Part shown: piece after piece, positions 43,862 to 53,612 of the stretch | Layout of the letters: each line of letters starts with the position of its first letter | How positions within the stretch are numbered: position 1 is the stretch's first letter | Assembly (NCBI GenBank): GCA_041394725.1 | Contig: JAWKHR010000034.1 | Location: 6,147-70,146 of the forward strand | DNA length: 64,000 nt | DNA from: JAWKHR01 sp041394725 | GTDB lineage: Bacteria > Acidobacteriota > Vicinamibacteria > Vicinamibacterales > SCN-69-37 | Reading direction: 5' to 3' | The notes under the pieces: generated by a model | Seen by the model: the letters and a program-made list of their open reading frames with translations, nothing else | What the model was told of the DNA's origin: nothing | Databases searched by the model: none | Program-made: the position numbers and the translations under genes

Positions 43862-46399
43862 TTAGGACCCGCAGAGTTCCCCGAGCCGCGCCGGGGCACT
43901 CGGTCGCATGGTTCGCGCCAGATCCGGCGCCGTCCCCGCGACGCGGTCCCACGCGTCGAGGCCGGCGCGGACCTCGCGGCACCCGGCCGCGCGCGTCTCC
44001 GAACGACGCCAGAGCGACTGCCCCATCGAGATGCGCGCGGAAGCGACCTGGCCGGCCACGAAGAACTGGTCCGGCGCCGCGCGGAGAATCGTCTCGCCCG
44101 CCGCGATCCCGTCGCGCAGCCGTCCGACGCCGGCCTCGTCCTGCCCGTCGCGGAGCAGCATCCGCCCGAGTGCCAGGTTGGTGAGCATCACGCCGATCCG
44201 GTTGCCCTGATCACTCGGCGCCTCGTCGCCGAGCGCGCCGATCGTCGCGGCCGCCCTGGTGAGCGCGTCGATCGCCTCGGGCCGCCGGCCGAGTGTCTCG
44301 AGCGCCTCGGCCTGCGTCGTCAGGATCATCGTCAGCGTCTGGCGATAGCGGGGGTTCGCCGGATCGACGCGGAGGAGTTCGCCGGTCCAGGCCCGAGCGT
44401 CGGTGGCGACGCGCAGCGCCTCGCCGGCGCCGCGCGCGCGCAGGAGGGCCGTGGCGTAGTCGGGCGCGATGCGCGCGACCCGGGCGAGCGCGACGGCATC
44501 CGCGGGGGCCGCGTCGAGCTCGCGGCGCGCGAGGTCGAAGGCGCGCGCCAGCGTGCTCCGCGCCTCGTCGGGCGGGCTGGCGGATGCCTGCACGTAGCCG
44601 AGCTGGTGGAGCGCGGTCGCGAGGCGCGCGCCACGGCCCGGCCTCGACGCCGGCGCGGACTCGGCCAGCGCGACGGCGACCCGCGCGTGCTCGACCGCGC
44701 CGGGCAGGTCGCCCGTCACCGCCGCGAACCGGCTCAGCTCGATCCGGACGTGCGCCAGCTCGTCCACGTCCTCCGGCGCGCCGCCGGCGGCCACCGCCGT
44801 CTGGATGTCGAGGGCGCGGCGGTAGCTCTCGCGGGCGCCGGCGATGTCGCCGAGGTTCGACACGCCCCCGCCGCCGAGGATCGCGCCCATCCGCAGGTAG
44901 GCGGCCGCCAGCTCGCGCTGCAGGCCGCGATCGTCGCGGGCCTCGCGGCTCAGGCCGTCGAGGTACTCGAGGCCGCGCTCGACGACCAGCCGGCGCGCGG
45001 GCAGCGAGCCGGGCAGGTCGGCGATCGCGTCGTGGAACTCGAAGAGGAACGCGTTGGCCATGCGCCGCACGTCGCCGAACCGGCGCTCGGCGTCGGCGCG
45101 CGCCCGCTGCGCGGCCCGCGCCTGGACGACGGCCACGGCCGCGGTCACGACGAGCGCGCCGATCGCGATCGCCACGGCGGCCGAGGCCACCCAGTGGCGG
45201 CGGAGGAACGTCGCGGCACGGTACCGCGCCGTGTCGGGCGCGGCGAGCACCGGCCGGCCGTCGAGGTACCGCGCGAGGTCGTCGGCCAGCTCGGCCGCCG
45301 AGCGGTAGCGCCGCGCGGGCGACTTGCGCAGCGCCTTGAGCACGATGCGATCGAGGTCGCGGCGGATGCCGGGCACCGGCGGCGGCGCCCCGGCGTCCTG
45401 GCGCACCGCCTGCCCCGGCGGCGTGGGCGCCTGCTCGCGGATGGCCTGGATCCAGTCGGCTTCGGTCCGCGGCTCCGGCTGGTACGGCCCGCGGCGCGCG
45501 AGCAGCCGATACAGGAGCTGCCCGAGCCCGTAGATGTCGGCGGCCACCGTCACCGGCTCGCCCGTCACCTGCTCGGGACTCGCGCTCTCGAACGTCAACG
45601 CCCGCCACGTCGTCCGCGCGCGCGCCTCGGCCGGGTCGGCGCCGGGATCGGGATCGACCAGCGTGGCGATGCCGAAATCGAGGAGCTTCGGCACGCCGTC
45701 GGCCGTCACCAGCACGTTGCCCGGCTTGATGTCGCGATGGATGACCAGGTGCTGGTGCGCGTGGTGCACGGCGCCGCAGAGCGCGCGGACCAGCTCGATC
45801 CGGGCCGGCAGGTCGAGCCCCGCGCGGTCGCAGAAGGCGTCGATCGGCAGGCCCTCGACGTACTCCATCACGACGTAGGGCTGGCCGTCGGGCGTCGTGC
45901 CGCCGTCGAGCAGCCGCGCGATGTTGGGATGGTCGAGCACCGCGAGAATCTGGCGTTCCTGCCGCAGCCGCGCGACCAGCGTGGCGGACGCCAGGCCCGC
46001 GTCCACCAGCTTGATGGCGACCTGCTGATCGAACTCGCCGTCCGACCGCGCGGCGAGGTACACCCGCCCCATGCCGCCGCGGCCGATCTCCCGGACGATG
46101 CGGTACGGCCCGAGACGCGTGCCGGGCGACAGCGCGGCGTCGGGGTCGGCCGGCTCGGCCGCGCCGGCCCGGGCAGCCGCGGCGGCCGCGGCCGCCAGCG
46201 AAGGATCGGCCAGTGCCAGCGCCGGAACCTCGTAGAGGTCGGCCGCCGCGTGCGCGGCGGCGACGAGCGCGTCCACCTCGCCACGCAGCGCGGCGTCGGG
46301 TCCGCACGCGGCGGCGAGGAACGCGTCGCGCGCGCTCACCTCCAGCTCCAGCGCCTCACCGGCGAGGTGCTTGATTCGCTGCCACTCGTCGCGCGTCAA
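43862..46399 (-). CDS. transmembrane Ser/Thr protein kinase, operon partner of an ECF sigma factor
   Basis: 845 residues. The TTG at 46399 is the only start near the conserved N-terminus (DEWQRIKHLAGEALELEVSARDAFLAAAC), which resembles that of the kinase at 22731. Kinase domain: GRGGMGRVYLA near 105, VAIK near 125, VIHRDIKPGNVLV near 218 and DFGIATL. The activation segment has FESASPEQ where most have YASPEQ. A membrane helix (about 405-427) precedes a large helical, TPR-like C-terminal domain (430-845). It follows the sigma gene by 33 bp, so both are co-transcribed. Confidence 0.9.
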   Translation of the reverse strand: MTRDEWQRIKHLAGEALELEVSARDAFLAAACGPDAALRGEVDALVAAAHAAADLYEVPALALADPSLAAAAAAAARAGAAEPADPDAALSPGTRLGPYRIVREIGRGGMGRVYLAARSDGEFDQQVAIKLVDAGLASATLVARLRQERQILAVLDHPNIARLLDGGTTPDGQPYVVMEYVEGLPIDAFCDRAGLDLPARIELVRALCGAVHHAHQHLVIHRDIKPGNVLVTADGVPKLLDFGIATLVDPDPGADPAEARARTTWRALTFESASPEQVTGEPVTVAADIYGLGQLLYRLLARRGPYQPEPRTEADWIQAIREQAPTPPGQAVRQDAGAPPPVPGIRRDLDRIVLKALRKSPARRYRSAAELADDLARYLDGRPVLAAPDTARYRAATFLRRHWVASAAVAIAIGALVVTAAVAVVQARAAQRARADAERRFGDVRRMANAFLFEFHDAIADLPGSLPARRLVVERGLEYLDGLSREARDDRGLQRELAAAYLRMGAILGGGGVSNLGDIAGARESYRRALDIQTAVAAGGAPEDVDELAHVRIELSRFAAVTGDLPGAVEHARVAVALAESAPASRPGRGARLATALHQLGYVQASASPPDEARSTLARAFDLARRELDAAPADAVALARVARIAPDYATALLRARGAGEALRVATDARAWTGELLRVDPANPRYRQTLTMILTTQAEALETLGRRPEAIDALTRAAATIGALGDEAPSDQGNRIGVMLTNLALGRMLLRDGQDEAGVGRLRDGIAAGETILRAAPDQFFVAGQVASARISMGQSLWRRSETRAAGCREVRAGLDAWDRVAGTAPDLARTMRPSAPARLGELCGS

Positions 46400-46432
46400 C
46401 GGCGTCGCGCCCCCGTGTGATCCTGTGGCGCC

Positions 46433-47035
46433 TCAGGGTTCCGGCTCGCCGGCGTCCCCTGCGAGTTCGCGGTGCAGCCAGCCCTTCGCCAGGGCCCACT
46501 CGCGCTTGACCGTGCCGGTCGAGACGCCGAGCGCCGCCGCGGTCTCCTCGATCGTCAGGCCGCCGAAGAACCGCAGCTCGACGAGCCGGCCTTGATCGGG
46601 GTCGAGCTGCTCGAGCCGGGTCAGCGCGCGGTCGAGCGCGAGCGTGTCCACCGCGTCGATCGCCTGGGGCTCCACCACCGACGCGGCCTCGTCCAGGCCG
46701 ACGTGCACCTGCCGGCCGCCGCGCCGCTGCCGGCCCTCGCGCCGCGCGTGGTCCACCAGGATGCGCCGCATCATCTGCGCCGCGATCGCGAAGAAGTGCC
46801 CGCGATCCTGCCAGTCCACGTTCCGCTGTCCGACCAGCCGGAGGTAGGCCTCGTGCACGACGACGGTCGTCTGCAGGCGCCCCTGGCGCCACTCGCGCGC
46901 GAGTTGTCGCGCGGCGAGCTGCCGGAGTTCCGCGTAGACGAGATCGATGACCCGATCGAGCGCCCCGCGATCGCCGGACTGCCATTCGCGGAGCAGCCGC
47001 GTGACGTCGGCGGTCGGCTCCACTGGGCGCTCCAT
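46433..47035 (-). CDS. ECF-like RNA polymerase sigma factor upstream of a Ser/Thr kinase
   Basis: 200 residues. Region 2: LQTTVVVHEAYLRLVGQRNVDWQDRGHFFAIAAQMMRRILVDHARR. Region 4: GLTIEETAAALGVSTGTVKREWALAKGWL. It is closely similar in plan to the sigma factor at 22075. Here sigma and kinase share one transcript, whereas in the other module they are divergent. No anti-sigma gene is present. ATG at 47035 with a very short leader. Confidence 0.92.
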   Translation of the reverse strand: MERPVEPTADVTRLLREWQSGDRGALDRVIDLVYAELRQLAARQLAREWRQGRLQTTVVVHEAYLRLVGQRNVDWQDRGHFFAIAAQMMRRILVDHARREGRQRRGGRQVHVGLDEAASVVEPQAIDAVDTLALDRALTRLEQLDPDQGRLVELRFFGGLTIEETAAALGVSTGTVKREWALAKGWLHRELAGDAGEPEP

Positions 47036-47048
47036 GGCTGGAGCGCCC

Positions 47049-47054
47049 AGTCTA
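47049..47054 (-). promoter_or_regulatory. candidate -10 element of the sigma/kinase operon
   Basis: TAGACT on the minus strand, followed by GGGCGC and 13 bases from the ATG at 47035, so the leader would be about six bases. It resembles the elements at 22681 and 38373. Confidence 0.4.
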
Positions 47055-47098
47055 CTCCGGTCCGGCCGGCGCCCGTGACGGCACGCGGTCCGGTCGTT

Positions 47099-47147
47099 GC
47101 TGCGGCTGCAGCTGCGGCTGCGGCTGCGGCTGCGGCTGCGGCTGCGA
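47099..47147. repeat. GCTGCG hexamer microsatellite
   Basis: About eight tandem GCTGCG units (one unit altered to GCTGCA) in the 150-bp gap between the sigma factor and the next minus-strand gene. The rest of the gap shows nothing else. Confidence 0.85.
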
Positions 47148-47185
47148 CCACGCTCGTGCCAGCGACCGCGACCGCGCCGGGACGA

Positions 47186-47593
47186 CTACCGGCCGAAGGA
47201 CCCGGGCGAGTCGTTCTGGTCGTTCTTGTTCTGGTCCTTCATGTACTTGACCAGGTAGACCGTGCCGGCCAGCCCGATGATGGTGGAGATGAGCATCACC
47301 GCGGTGCCGCCGCCGCCCTGCGCCCGGATCCGGCGCGAAGCGGGACGGCCGAGCGGCGCGCGCGGGGTCGTTTGCGGTTCGGCGGTCGTGGCGGTCATGA
47401 AGGACGCGGCCCGGCGGGTGGCCTGGCGGAGCGACGGCGTGGACGGGCCGGCCGGGGCGAAGAACTCCGTCGCACCGGTCGGGCGACCGGCGGGGCTCGG
47501 GGCCACGGGGCTCACCGTGGCGGGCACGGCGGCCGGCGCCACGAGCGACAGGGTGAGCAGCGGAACGGTCAGCGGGGTCCAGAAACCGGGCAT
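47186..47593 (-). CDS. small exported or membrane protein of unknown function
   Basis: 135 residues from ATG 47593, preceded by GGAG. Hydrophobic signal (1-25), a low-complexity Pro/Thr/Ala region, an Arg-rich stretch, then a single membrane helix near the C-terminus (AVMLISTIIGLAGTVYLVKYM) and a polar tail rich in Lys, Asn and Asp. No family recognised. It follows the AlkZ-like gene by 88 bp and is upstream of the sigma factor on the same strand. Confidence 0.55.
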   Translation of the reverse strand: MPGFWTPLTVPLLTLSLVAPAAVPATVSPVAPSPAGRPTGATEFFAPAGPSTPSLRQATRRAASFMTATTAEPQTTPRAPLGRPASRRIRAQGGGGTAVMLISTIIGLAGTVYLVKYMKDQNKNDQNDSPGSFGR

Positions 47594-47681
47594 CGGAGAC
47601 TCCTTCGGGGCGAACGGACGCCGCCCCCTGTCCCCTACGCGCCGGATGCCGGCAATCCGGATCACGCCGGGCGCGCGGACC

Positions 47682-48545
47682 TCAGGCCGGCGGGTCGATG
47701 GAGCCCGCCGCACCCGTGGTCCCGGACGCATCCAACGCTCCGGGCGCGGCGACCCGGCGGTAGCAGCCCGGCGAGATCATCTCGGCGAACCCGTCGGCCA
47801 CCAGCGCGCGGTTGGCGCGCCCGGCCTCGGGACGCGAGACGCCGACCACGCGGGCCAGCTCGCCGCGGACGGTCAGGTGCGCGCCCGTGAGAAAGCACCG
47901 CGCGATCTCGCGCAGCGCGGTCTCGCGGTCGAGCCGACGCCGCAACGCGTCCGGGAACCGCCCGACGCCGAGCGTCCACAGGTAGGTGAAGAACGGTTCG
48001 TAGACGACGTCGCTCGGGATGACGATCATCGCGGCCTGCAGCTCGTCGAGGGCCCTGGTGAACGCCGCGCGATCCGTGACGCCCGACGCCTCGCGCAGGT
48101 CCTTCGTCGCCATCTCCCACTCGTGGCGCAGCGGGCGAAGAATCCGGCGCGCGGCGGCGCTCAGGCGCTTCGGTTCGTCGGCGCGGCGGACGCCCCACAC
48201 CGCGTGGAAGTACGGCAGCATCCTCGGCGCGATGAACATCGCGCGTCCCCGGGCGAGCTTCGCGTAGTAGACCTTGCCGCGCCGGAGCACCGCGTCCTTG
48301 AGTCGCCAGGTGAGCGACGCCTCCGGGTCTTTCTGGACGTTGCGCGGCATGACCGCGTCGCGGCGCCCGCACACGGCCAGGTAGAGCGACGGCCCCGGCC
48401 GTCGCGCGTCGGCGAGACACCCGGCAAAGCCCACCCGTTCGACGAACGCCTCCGCGTCCGCCGGCGTGGCCACCTGCCGCGCGCCCTCGCGACACCAGGC
48501 CGCGTCACGCAGGTCCTCAATCTCGTCGGGCACGGGGCCGGGCAT
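47682..48545 (-). CDS. AlkZ-related winged-helix protein
   Basis: 287 residues, cytoplasmic. The segments FVERVGFAGCLADARRPGPSLYLAVCGRRD, QKDPEASLTWRLKDAVLRRGKVYYAKLARGRAMFIAP and a late winged-helix-like part (HLTVRGELARVVGVSRPEAGRANRALVADG) resemble proteins named AlkZ-related, i.e. relatives of the YcaQ/AlkZ crosslink-repair glycosylases. I cannot identify the catalytic QxQ or QxD motif of true glycosylases, so enzymatic function is unproven. ATG at 48545. Confidence 0.5.
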   Translation of the reverse strand: MPGPVPDEIEDLRDAAWCREGARQVATPADAEAFVERVGFAGCLADARRPGPSLYLAVCGRRDAVMPRNVQKDPEASLTWRLKDAVLRRGKVYYAKLARGRAMFIAPRMLPYFHAVWGVRRADEPKRLSAAARRILRPLRHEWEMATKDLREASGVTDRAAFTRALDELQAAMIVIPSDVVYEPFFTYLWTLGVGRFPDALRRRLDRETALREIARCFLTGAHLTVRGELARVVGVSRPEAGRANRALVADGFAEMISPGCYRRVAAPGALDASGTTGAAGSIDPPA

Positions 48546-48586
48546 GCGGGGGATCGTACAGGAAGGACGCGTGAGGCGAGGGTCAT

Positions 48587-48628
48587 GGGGCCCCCGGGAA
48601 CCCCAGGACCCTGGGACCCTCGGGAACC
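48587..48628. repeat. intergenic GGGTCCCA-type octamer array, inverted
   Basis: Degenerate octamers (read as GGGACCC/GGTTCCC) just upstream of the PadR stub, in the opposite orientation to the array at 42274. Confidence 0.6.
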
Positions 48629-48633
48629 ACCCT

Positions 48634-48652
48634 CACATAGGTTACGTCTGTG
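48634..48652. promoter_or_regulatory. PadR-type palindromic operator
   Basis: CACATAGGTTACGTCTGTG is a dyad: CACA/TGTG ends, then A/T and GT/AC, around a central T. It lies 14 bases before the ATG of the PadR stub, the usual place for PadR autoregulation. Confidence 0.45.
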
Positions 48653-48666
48653 CAAATACCAACCCG

Positions 48667-48789
48667 ATGCTCACCTCCGAAGTTCGCAAGGGCAGCGCGG
48701 AGCTGCTGATCCTGGGGGCGCTCGACGCGCGGCGGTGGCGGGCCTTGCGGGAGACCGTCGAGCACCGCGACGCGCGCCTGCCCGGCTAG
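48667..48789 (+). pseudogene. truncated PadR regulator fused to a foreign tail
   Basis: The first 21-23 codons (MLTSEVRKGSAELLILGAL) are the typical N-terminus of PadR regulators that precede ADOP permeases. From about 48723 the sequence changes to that of the DUF4386 locus at 54289, giving the tail RALRETVEHRDARLPG and a stop after 40 residues. The DNA-binding winged helix is therefore missing. The junction lies in a short GC-rich match, so it may be a real recombination or an assembly chimera. Confidence 0.65.
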
Positions 48790-49365
48790 GTGCGGTCATC
48801 ATCCCGGGAGGCACACATGCACCGTGCGACGCCGGCCGGCCGGGGAGTGGGCCTCCTGCTGATCGTGCAGCTCGCGGGCCTGATCGTGCCGTTCGTGCTG
48901 CTGCGTCCGGTCACGGGCGCGCCGGTGGAGATCCTGGCGCACGCGGCGCCGTCCGAGGGCCTCATCGGCGTGGCGCTCGGCCTTCTGCTCGCGAACGGCC
49001 TGCTGACGATCGGCATCAGCCTGGCCACGTTCGACGTCTTCCGTCGCGCGAGCGCCGCGGCCGCGCGCTGGGTGCTTGTGGCCGCCGTCCTCATGGTGGC
49101 GACGCAGGCGCTCGACGACGTGCAGGTGCTGTCGCTCGTGGCGCTCAGCCGGCAGGCCGTGGGCGCCGAGGCACCGGACACAATCCTTGCGCTCGCGGTG
49201 ACGACGGCGGCGGCGCGGCGCTGGACGCACCTGACCGCGATCCTGGCCATCGACGGGTGGATCCTCGCGTTCTACGTGGCGCTCTTCCGCGGCACCGCTG
49301 TCCCGCGCGCGGTGCTGGCGTTCGGCACGCTGACGGCGCTGCTGCACCTCGCCGGCATCCCGGTG
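48723..49365 (+). repeat. duplicated block, copy 1
   Basis: This 643-bp block repeats 54289-54924 (636 bp). Copy 1 keeps the DUF4386 frame open. Most differences are single-base length changes in G or C runs. It lies between the PadR head and the ADOP permease, where it appears to replace the normal sequence. Confidence 0.85.
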
Positions 49366-49431
49366 ACCGCGGGCCTCTTCGCCGTGGTGGACAAGGTCCT
49401 GCTCGATCCGCTGCCGTTCGCCAACTTCTGA
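48817..49431 (+). CDS. DUF4386-like membrane protein (copy 1) fused to an ADOP permease start
   Basis: 204 residues with about five to six membrane segments (e.g. LLLIVQLAGLIVPFVLL, LLLANGLLTIGISLATF, AILAIDGWILAFYVALF). Residues 1-183 repeat the gene at 54383. After the duplication ends at 49365 the frame continues with TAGLFAVVDKVLLDPLPFANF, which is the N-terminal membrane entry of ADOP/MacB-type permeases. This is thus a chimera of two families. DUF4386 proteins are uncharacterised membrane proteins. Confidence 0.6.
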   Translation: MHRATPAGRGVGLLLIVQLAGLIVPFVLLRPVTGAPVEILAHAAPSEGLIGVALGLLLANGLLTIGISLATFDVFRRASAAAARWVLVAAVLMVATQALDDVQVLSLVALSRQAVGAEAPDTILALAVTTAAARRWTHLTAILAIDGWILAFYVALFRGTAVPRAVLAFGTLTALLHLAGIPVTAGLFAVVDKVLLDPLPFANF

Positions 49432-51643
49432 TCGCCTCGTACATCGCGGGGTCGGCGCCGGGGTCGGACCTGCCGGACGAGTTCGGCGTGTCGGCCGAGT
49501 TCCTGGTCCGCGACACGAGGTCGACGCGCCTCGAGGGCCTGTCGACGTTCAACTGTTCACGTCCACGCTCCGCGTCGGCGATCGCGTCGAGCGGATCCGC
49601 ACGCGTCGCAGCCGACCTCCACGCTCTTCACCACGCTCTGGCGCCACGCCCGTGCTCGGCCGCCTGCCGGTGGACGCCGATGACGACCACGTCGCGGTGA
49701 TCAGCGACCGGCTCTGGCAGACCTGGTTCGACCGCGACCCGGCCGTCGTCGGGCGCGTATACATCTCGGGACGCAACCGGGAGATTGTGGGCGTGGATGG
49801 CCCCGAGTTCCGGTTCCTGGACGACGGGACGCTGCCGTGGATGTCGAGCCGCATCCGCGAGGAGGGCCTGGTGCCGGGCCGGTTCGCATGTGGCTGGTGG
49901 CCGGATGGCGCCGGGCGCGGATCCGGCGCAGGTGGCCACGGGATCGCTGGACACGCTCGCGCGCTACCTGCCGGCGCGCTTCGGCGGCAGCGCCGCCTAC
50001 GCGCACGTCATCGGACGGTTCCACGCGATCGTGCGTCCGCTCGACGAGGCGCTGCTCGGCGGCGTGGCGCGGCCGCTCTGGACTTCTTCGCGCGACGCGA
50101 TCGTGTTCGTCATCGCTCGCGCGAACGTCGCGAACCTGTTCCTGGTGCGCGCCGAGACGCGCCAGCGCGACCTCGCCCTGCGCCGGGCCATCGGCGCCGG
50201 GCGCGGCCAGCTCGTCCGGCTGCAGCTGGCCGAGGCGTTGAAGTCGTGGCGGCTGCGGCGGGCGTGCTCGCCGTCGGCCTCGCGGCACTGACGCTGCCGG
50301 TCTTTCTGCGCGCGGCGCCGGCCGGGATCCCGCGGATCGAGGACGTCACGCTCACGGCGCGCACTGTTCTTCACGCTCGGCGTGGCCGCGCTGGCCGCGC
50401 TCGCCCGTGGCCCGTCCTGGCGCTCCGCGCGTCGCGGCCTGACTTCGCGCGCCTGCGCGACGGCGCGCGGCACCACGCGCGCCAGGCGGTGGACGCGCTC
50501 ACGGGCTGGTCGCCGCGCAGACCGCGCTCGCGCTCGTGCTGCTCATCGGGTCCGGCCTGCTGCTCCGCAGCTCTGGGCACTCCGCCACGTGGACCGGCTA
50601 CGACACGCGCGACGTGTTCACGTTCCAGATCGTTCAGACCGCACCAACGACGGCCCGACCCACGCGCGGTTCGACCTGGACTTCATGGATCGTTCGCGCG
50701 CGCTGCCCGGCGTCGAATGGCTGGTCTCGTGGAGAACGTGCCGCTGAACGAGTCGCCCGCCACCGTGCGGCTGCGGTCCAAGGCCGGCCCGACGCGCCGG
50801 ACGGGACGCTGGTCGGCCTGGATGCTCGCCGCGGGCGACTACTTCCAGACGATGCGCATCGAGCGCCTGGCCGGCCGGACGTTCGAGAACGCCGACCACC
50901 TCCTCGGGGCAGCCGCAGGTCATCCTCAGCCGGGATGGCGGCGCGCGCCCTGTTCCCGGACGGCGACGCGATCGGCCGGCGCGTGCAGATCGTCGGCCGA
51001 CGACCTCGACACCGTCGTCGGCGTCGTCGACGACGTCCCGCAGAACGACTCGCGAGACGCCGGCCCCGCTGACCTACTACCCGCTCGTGGGCCCGACGCC
51101 GATGAGCTGCGCCATCTCCTCGCCGGCCTACGTGGTGCGGACGCCGCGCGCTCGACCATCGCCGGCGACATCCAAGCCGGCTGGCGCACGAGGTCGCGCC
51201 CGAGGCGCCGATGGCGCCTGCACGATGGACCAGCTCGCCGCGGACTCGATGGTCAGCGTCTCGTTCACCATGCTCACGCTCGGTGTCGCCGCGGGCCTCG
51301 CGCCGCTCGTCCTCGGCGCGGTCGGCCTCTACGGCGTCCTTTCCTACGTCGTCGCGCAGCGCACGCGCGAGATCGGCGTGCGCCTGGCGCTCGGCGCGCG
51401 CGAACGGACGTGCGCTGGATGGTGGTCCTGCAGGGCGCGCGGGTCACCGGCATCGCGGTCGGCGTGATGGTCGCCGTCGCCGCCACGCGCGCGCTCGGCA
51501 GCCTCCTCTTCGACGTCGCGGCCGTCGACGCCGCGACGTTCGTCGCGATGTCCACCTCGGCGTTGTCGTCGGCCTGGTGGCCAGCTACGTGCCGGCCTGG
51601 CGCGCGTCCGCTGGTGATCCGATCGTGTCGCTGCGGGGAGTAG
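49366..51643 (+). pseudogene. ADOP-type (FtsX/MacB) ABC permease, heavily frameshifted
   Basis: Family segments appear in different frames: VVDKVLLDPLPF, EFGVSAEFLV, HVAVISDRLWQTWFDRDPAVVGR, FVIARANVANLFLVRAETRQRDLALRRAIGAGRGQL, GDYFQTMRIERLAGRTFENAD and, at the end, GAVGLYGVLSYVVAQRTREIGVRLALGA with a final LRG. About ten frame changes are needed. An intact relative lies at 60648-63335. The typical upstream partner, PadR, is the stub at 48667. Either true decay or unpolished sequence. Confidence 0.7.
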
Positions 51644-51700
51644 CAGAGGGTCCCGAGGCCTGGAAGGTGGGGCGACCGTCCCGAGGGCCGGCGAGCCAGA

Positions 51701-52724
51701 ATGACGCGCGTGGCCCACGTGCGCCGCCTGGCCGTCGCCCTGACGCTGGCAACTGGCGTCGTGCTGCTCCTCAGATCGCAGCGGACCACGGGCGGGCTCG
51801 CCGTGCTCGGCCGCACGCACGCTGGCGGTCGTCGCCACGCTGGTGTTCGGGCTGTTCGAGCGGGTGCCGCGGCGTCTGCCGTCGTGGCTGTCGCGCTGGG
51901 TGCTGCAGGTCGTCGGCGCGTCGGCGTCGCGATCCCGGTGACCACGGTCACCCTGGTATTCCTCGGCTTTCGGCTCGACGCCGCTGTTCTGGCAGGTCAC
52001 CACCCGCATGAACGGCTTCATGATGCTCACCTCTCGGGTCCTGATCGCGTTGTGGACGGCGCTGGCGGCCGATCCGCCAGAAGGACGCGTTCGCGCGCGA
52101 CCAGGCGACGTTCGCGCTCGAGCGCAGCGAGCTCGAGCGACAGGCGCTACCGATGCCCGCCCGCACCTGCTGCAGGCGCAGGTCGCGCCGCACTTCCTGT
52201 TCAACACGCTCGCTAACGTCCAGGCCCTCGTCGACGCCGGGTCGCCGCAGGCGTCACGTTGCTGCGCGGCCTCACTGGGTACCTGCGCGTCGGTCCCCGC
52301 GATCAACGACCCGGCGGCGACGCTCGGCGCGAGGTCTGTTTCGTCACGGGCCTACCTCGACCTGATGCGGATGTGGATGCCCGACCGGCTGCATTACGAG
52401 CAGCACGTGGACGAGGCGGCGCTCTCGGTGAAGTGTCCGCCGGTCACACTGCTGACGTGCTGGTGGAGAACGCGGTGCGACACGGCATCGATCCCAGCGA
52501 GGACGGCGGCCGCATCGTCATCGACGTCCGGCGGCAGGGCAGCGCTGCGTGATCCGCGTCATGACACCGGCGTCGTATTCGCGCCTCGCAGGCCTCTTTC
52601 GGCACCGGGGCCAGGCGATGCCCGCGAGCGGCTCCAGCTGATGTTCGGCGGCGAGTCTGCCCGCGTCGTCGCACAGGAATCGCGCGGCGTCTGCGCTGAG
52701 CTCGACGTCCCGGTGCGGGCCTGA
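51701..52724 (+). pseudogene. LytS-like sensor histidine kinase, frameshifted
   Basis: An N-terminal hydrophobic region is followed by the coiled segment RDQATFALERSELERQAL, then the phospho-acceptor region LLQAQVAPHFLFNTLANVQALVD (His_kinase/LytS type), YLDLMRMWMPDRLHYEQHVDE, TLLTLVENAVRHGI (N box, read across a shift) and GLGDARERLQLMFGG (G box). At least four frame changes are needed. The ATG of the LytTR regulator follows 10 bp after the stop, so the pair would be a two-component system, probably regulating the neighbouring permease. Confidence 0.7.
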
Positions 52725-52734
52725 GGGCCGGGAG

Positions 52735-53522
52735 ATGTCACGACCGACCGCTCTCATCGCCGACGACGAACCGCCCTGCGGACGCTGCGGCGCCAGCTCG
52801 CCGTCGCCTGGCCGGAACTCGACGTCGGGCCGAGGCGCGAAACTTGCCGAGGCGATCGCGCGGTTCGACGGTCAGCCCGCCGTCTGCTTCCTCGACATCC
52901 GGATGCCCGGCCTCTCCGGCCTGACGCGACGCACATCGGACGTCGCGCGCACATCGTGTTCGTCACGGCCTACGACCGCTACGCGATCCAGGCGTTTTGG
53001 CGGCTGGCGCTCGATTACCTGCTCAAGTTCGTCGAGCCTGCGCGGTCGCCGAGACCGTCGCGCGGCTGAAGGAACGCGTCGCCGCGGCCACGCCGGCGGT
53101 GAACACCGCCTCCGCGATCGAGGCGCTGGCCACCCGGCTCGCGGACCTTCACGCCGCGGAAGGCGCCGCCGGCGCGCCCCGGCGTGGCTGCGGATCCGCG
53201 CGCAGGCCGGGCAGACGCTCCGCCTGATTCCCGTGGATGACGTGGACTACCTTGCGGTCCGACGCGAAATACACGGTGGTCGCGTGACGACGAGGACGGG
53301 ACGGCCACAGGCGAGGCAGTGGCATGGACCGCGCTGAAGGACCTGGTGCCGCAGCTCGATCCGGCACGCTTCGCGCAGGTCCACCGCTCGGTCGTCGTCA
53401 ACCTCGGCGCGATCAGCCACGTCACGCGGCAGGATCACGACCGGGCGGACATCCACCTGAAGCGGCGGCCGGACGTCCTGCCAGTCAGCCGGCGCTACCT
53501 CCACCTGTTCCGGCAGATGTAG
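52735..53522 (+). pseudogene. LytTR-type response regulator, frameshifted
   Basis: Receiver domain: ALIADDEPP at the start, VCFLDIRMPGLSGL around the phospho-Asp, and HIVFVTAYDRYAIQAF with the conserved Thr and Lys region. The C-terminal LytTR domain reads LRIRAQAGQTLRLIPVDDVDYL, ALKDLVPQLDPARFAQVHRSVVVNL and ends LPVSRRYLHLFRQM. Three or more frame changes are needed. Stop at 53520-53522. GGGAG lies just before the ATG. Paired with the kinase above. Confidence 0.75.
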
Positions 53523-53612
53523 CTCGTCGGCGCCTGGCGCCGTCCATGCCCCGATCGCCGCCGTCCGTCGCATGGCCCGCCGAATCGCCCGGCGTTGCGC
53601 CAGAGTGGCGGC

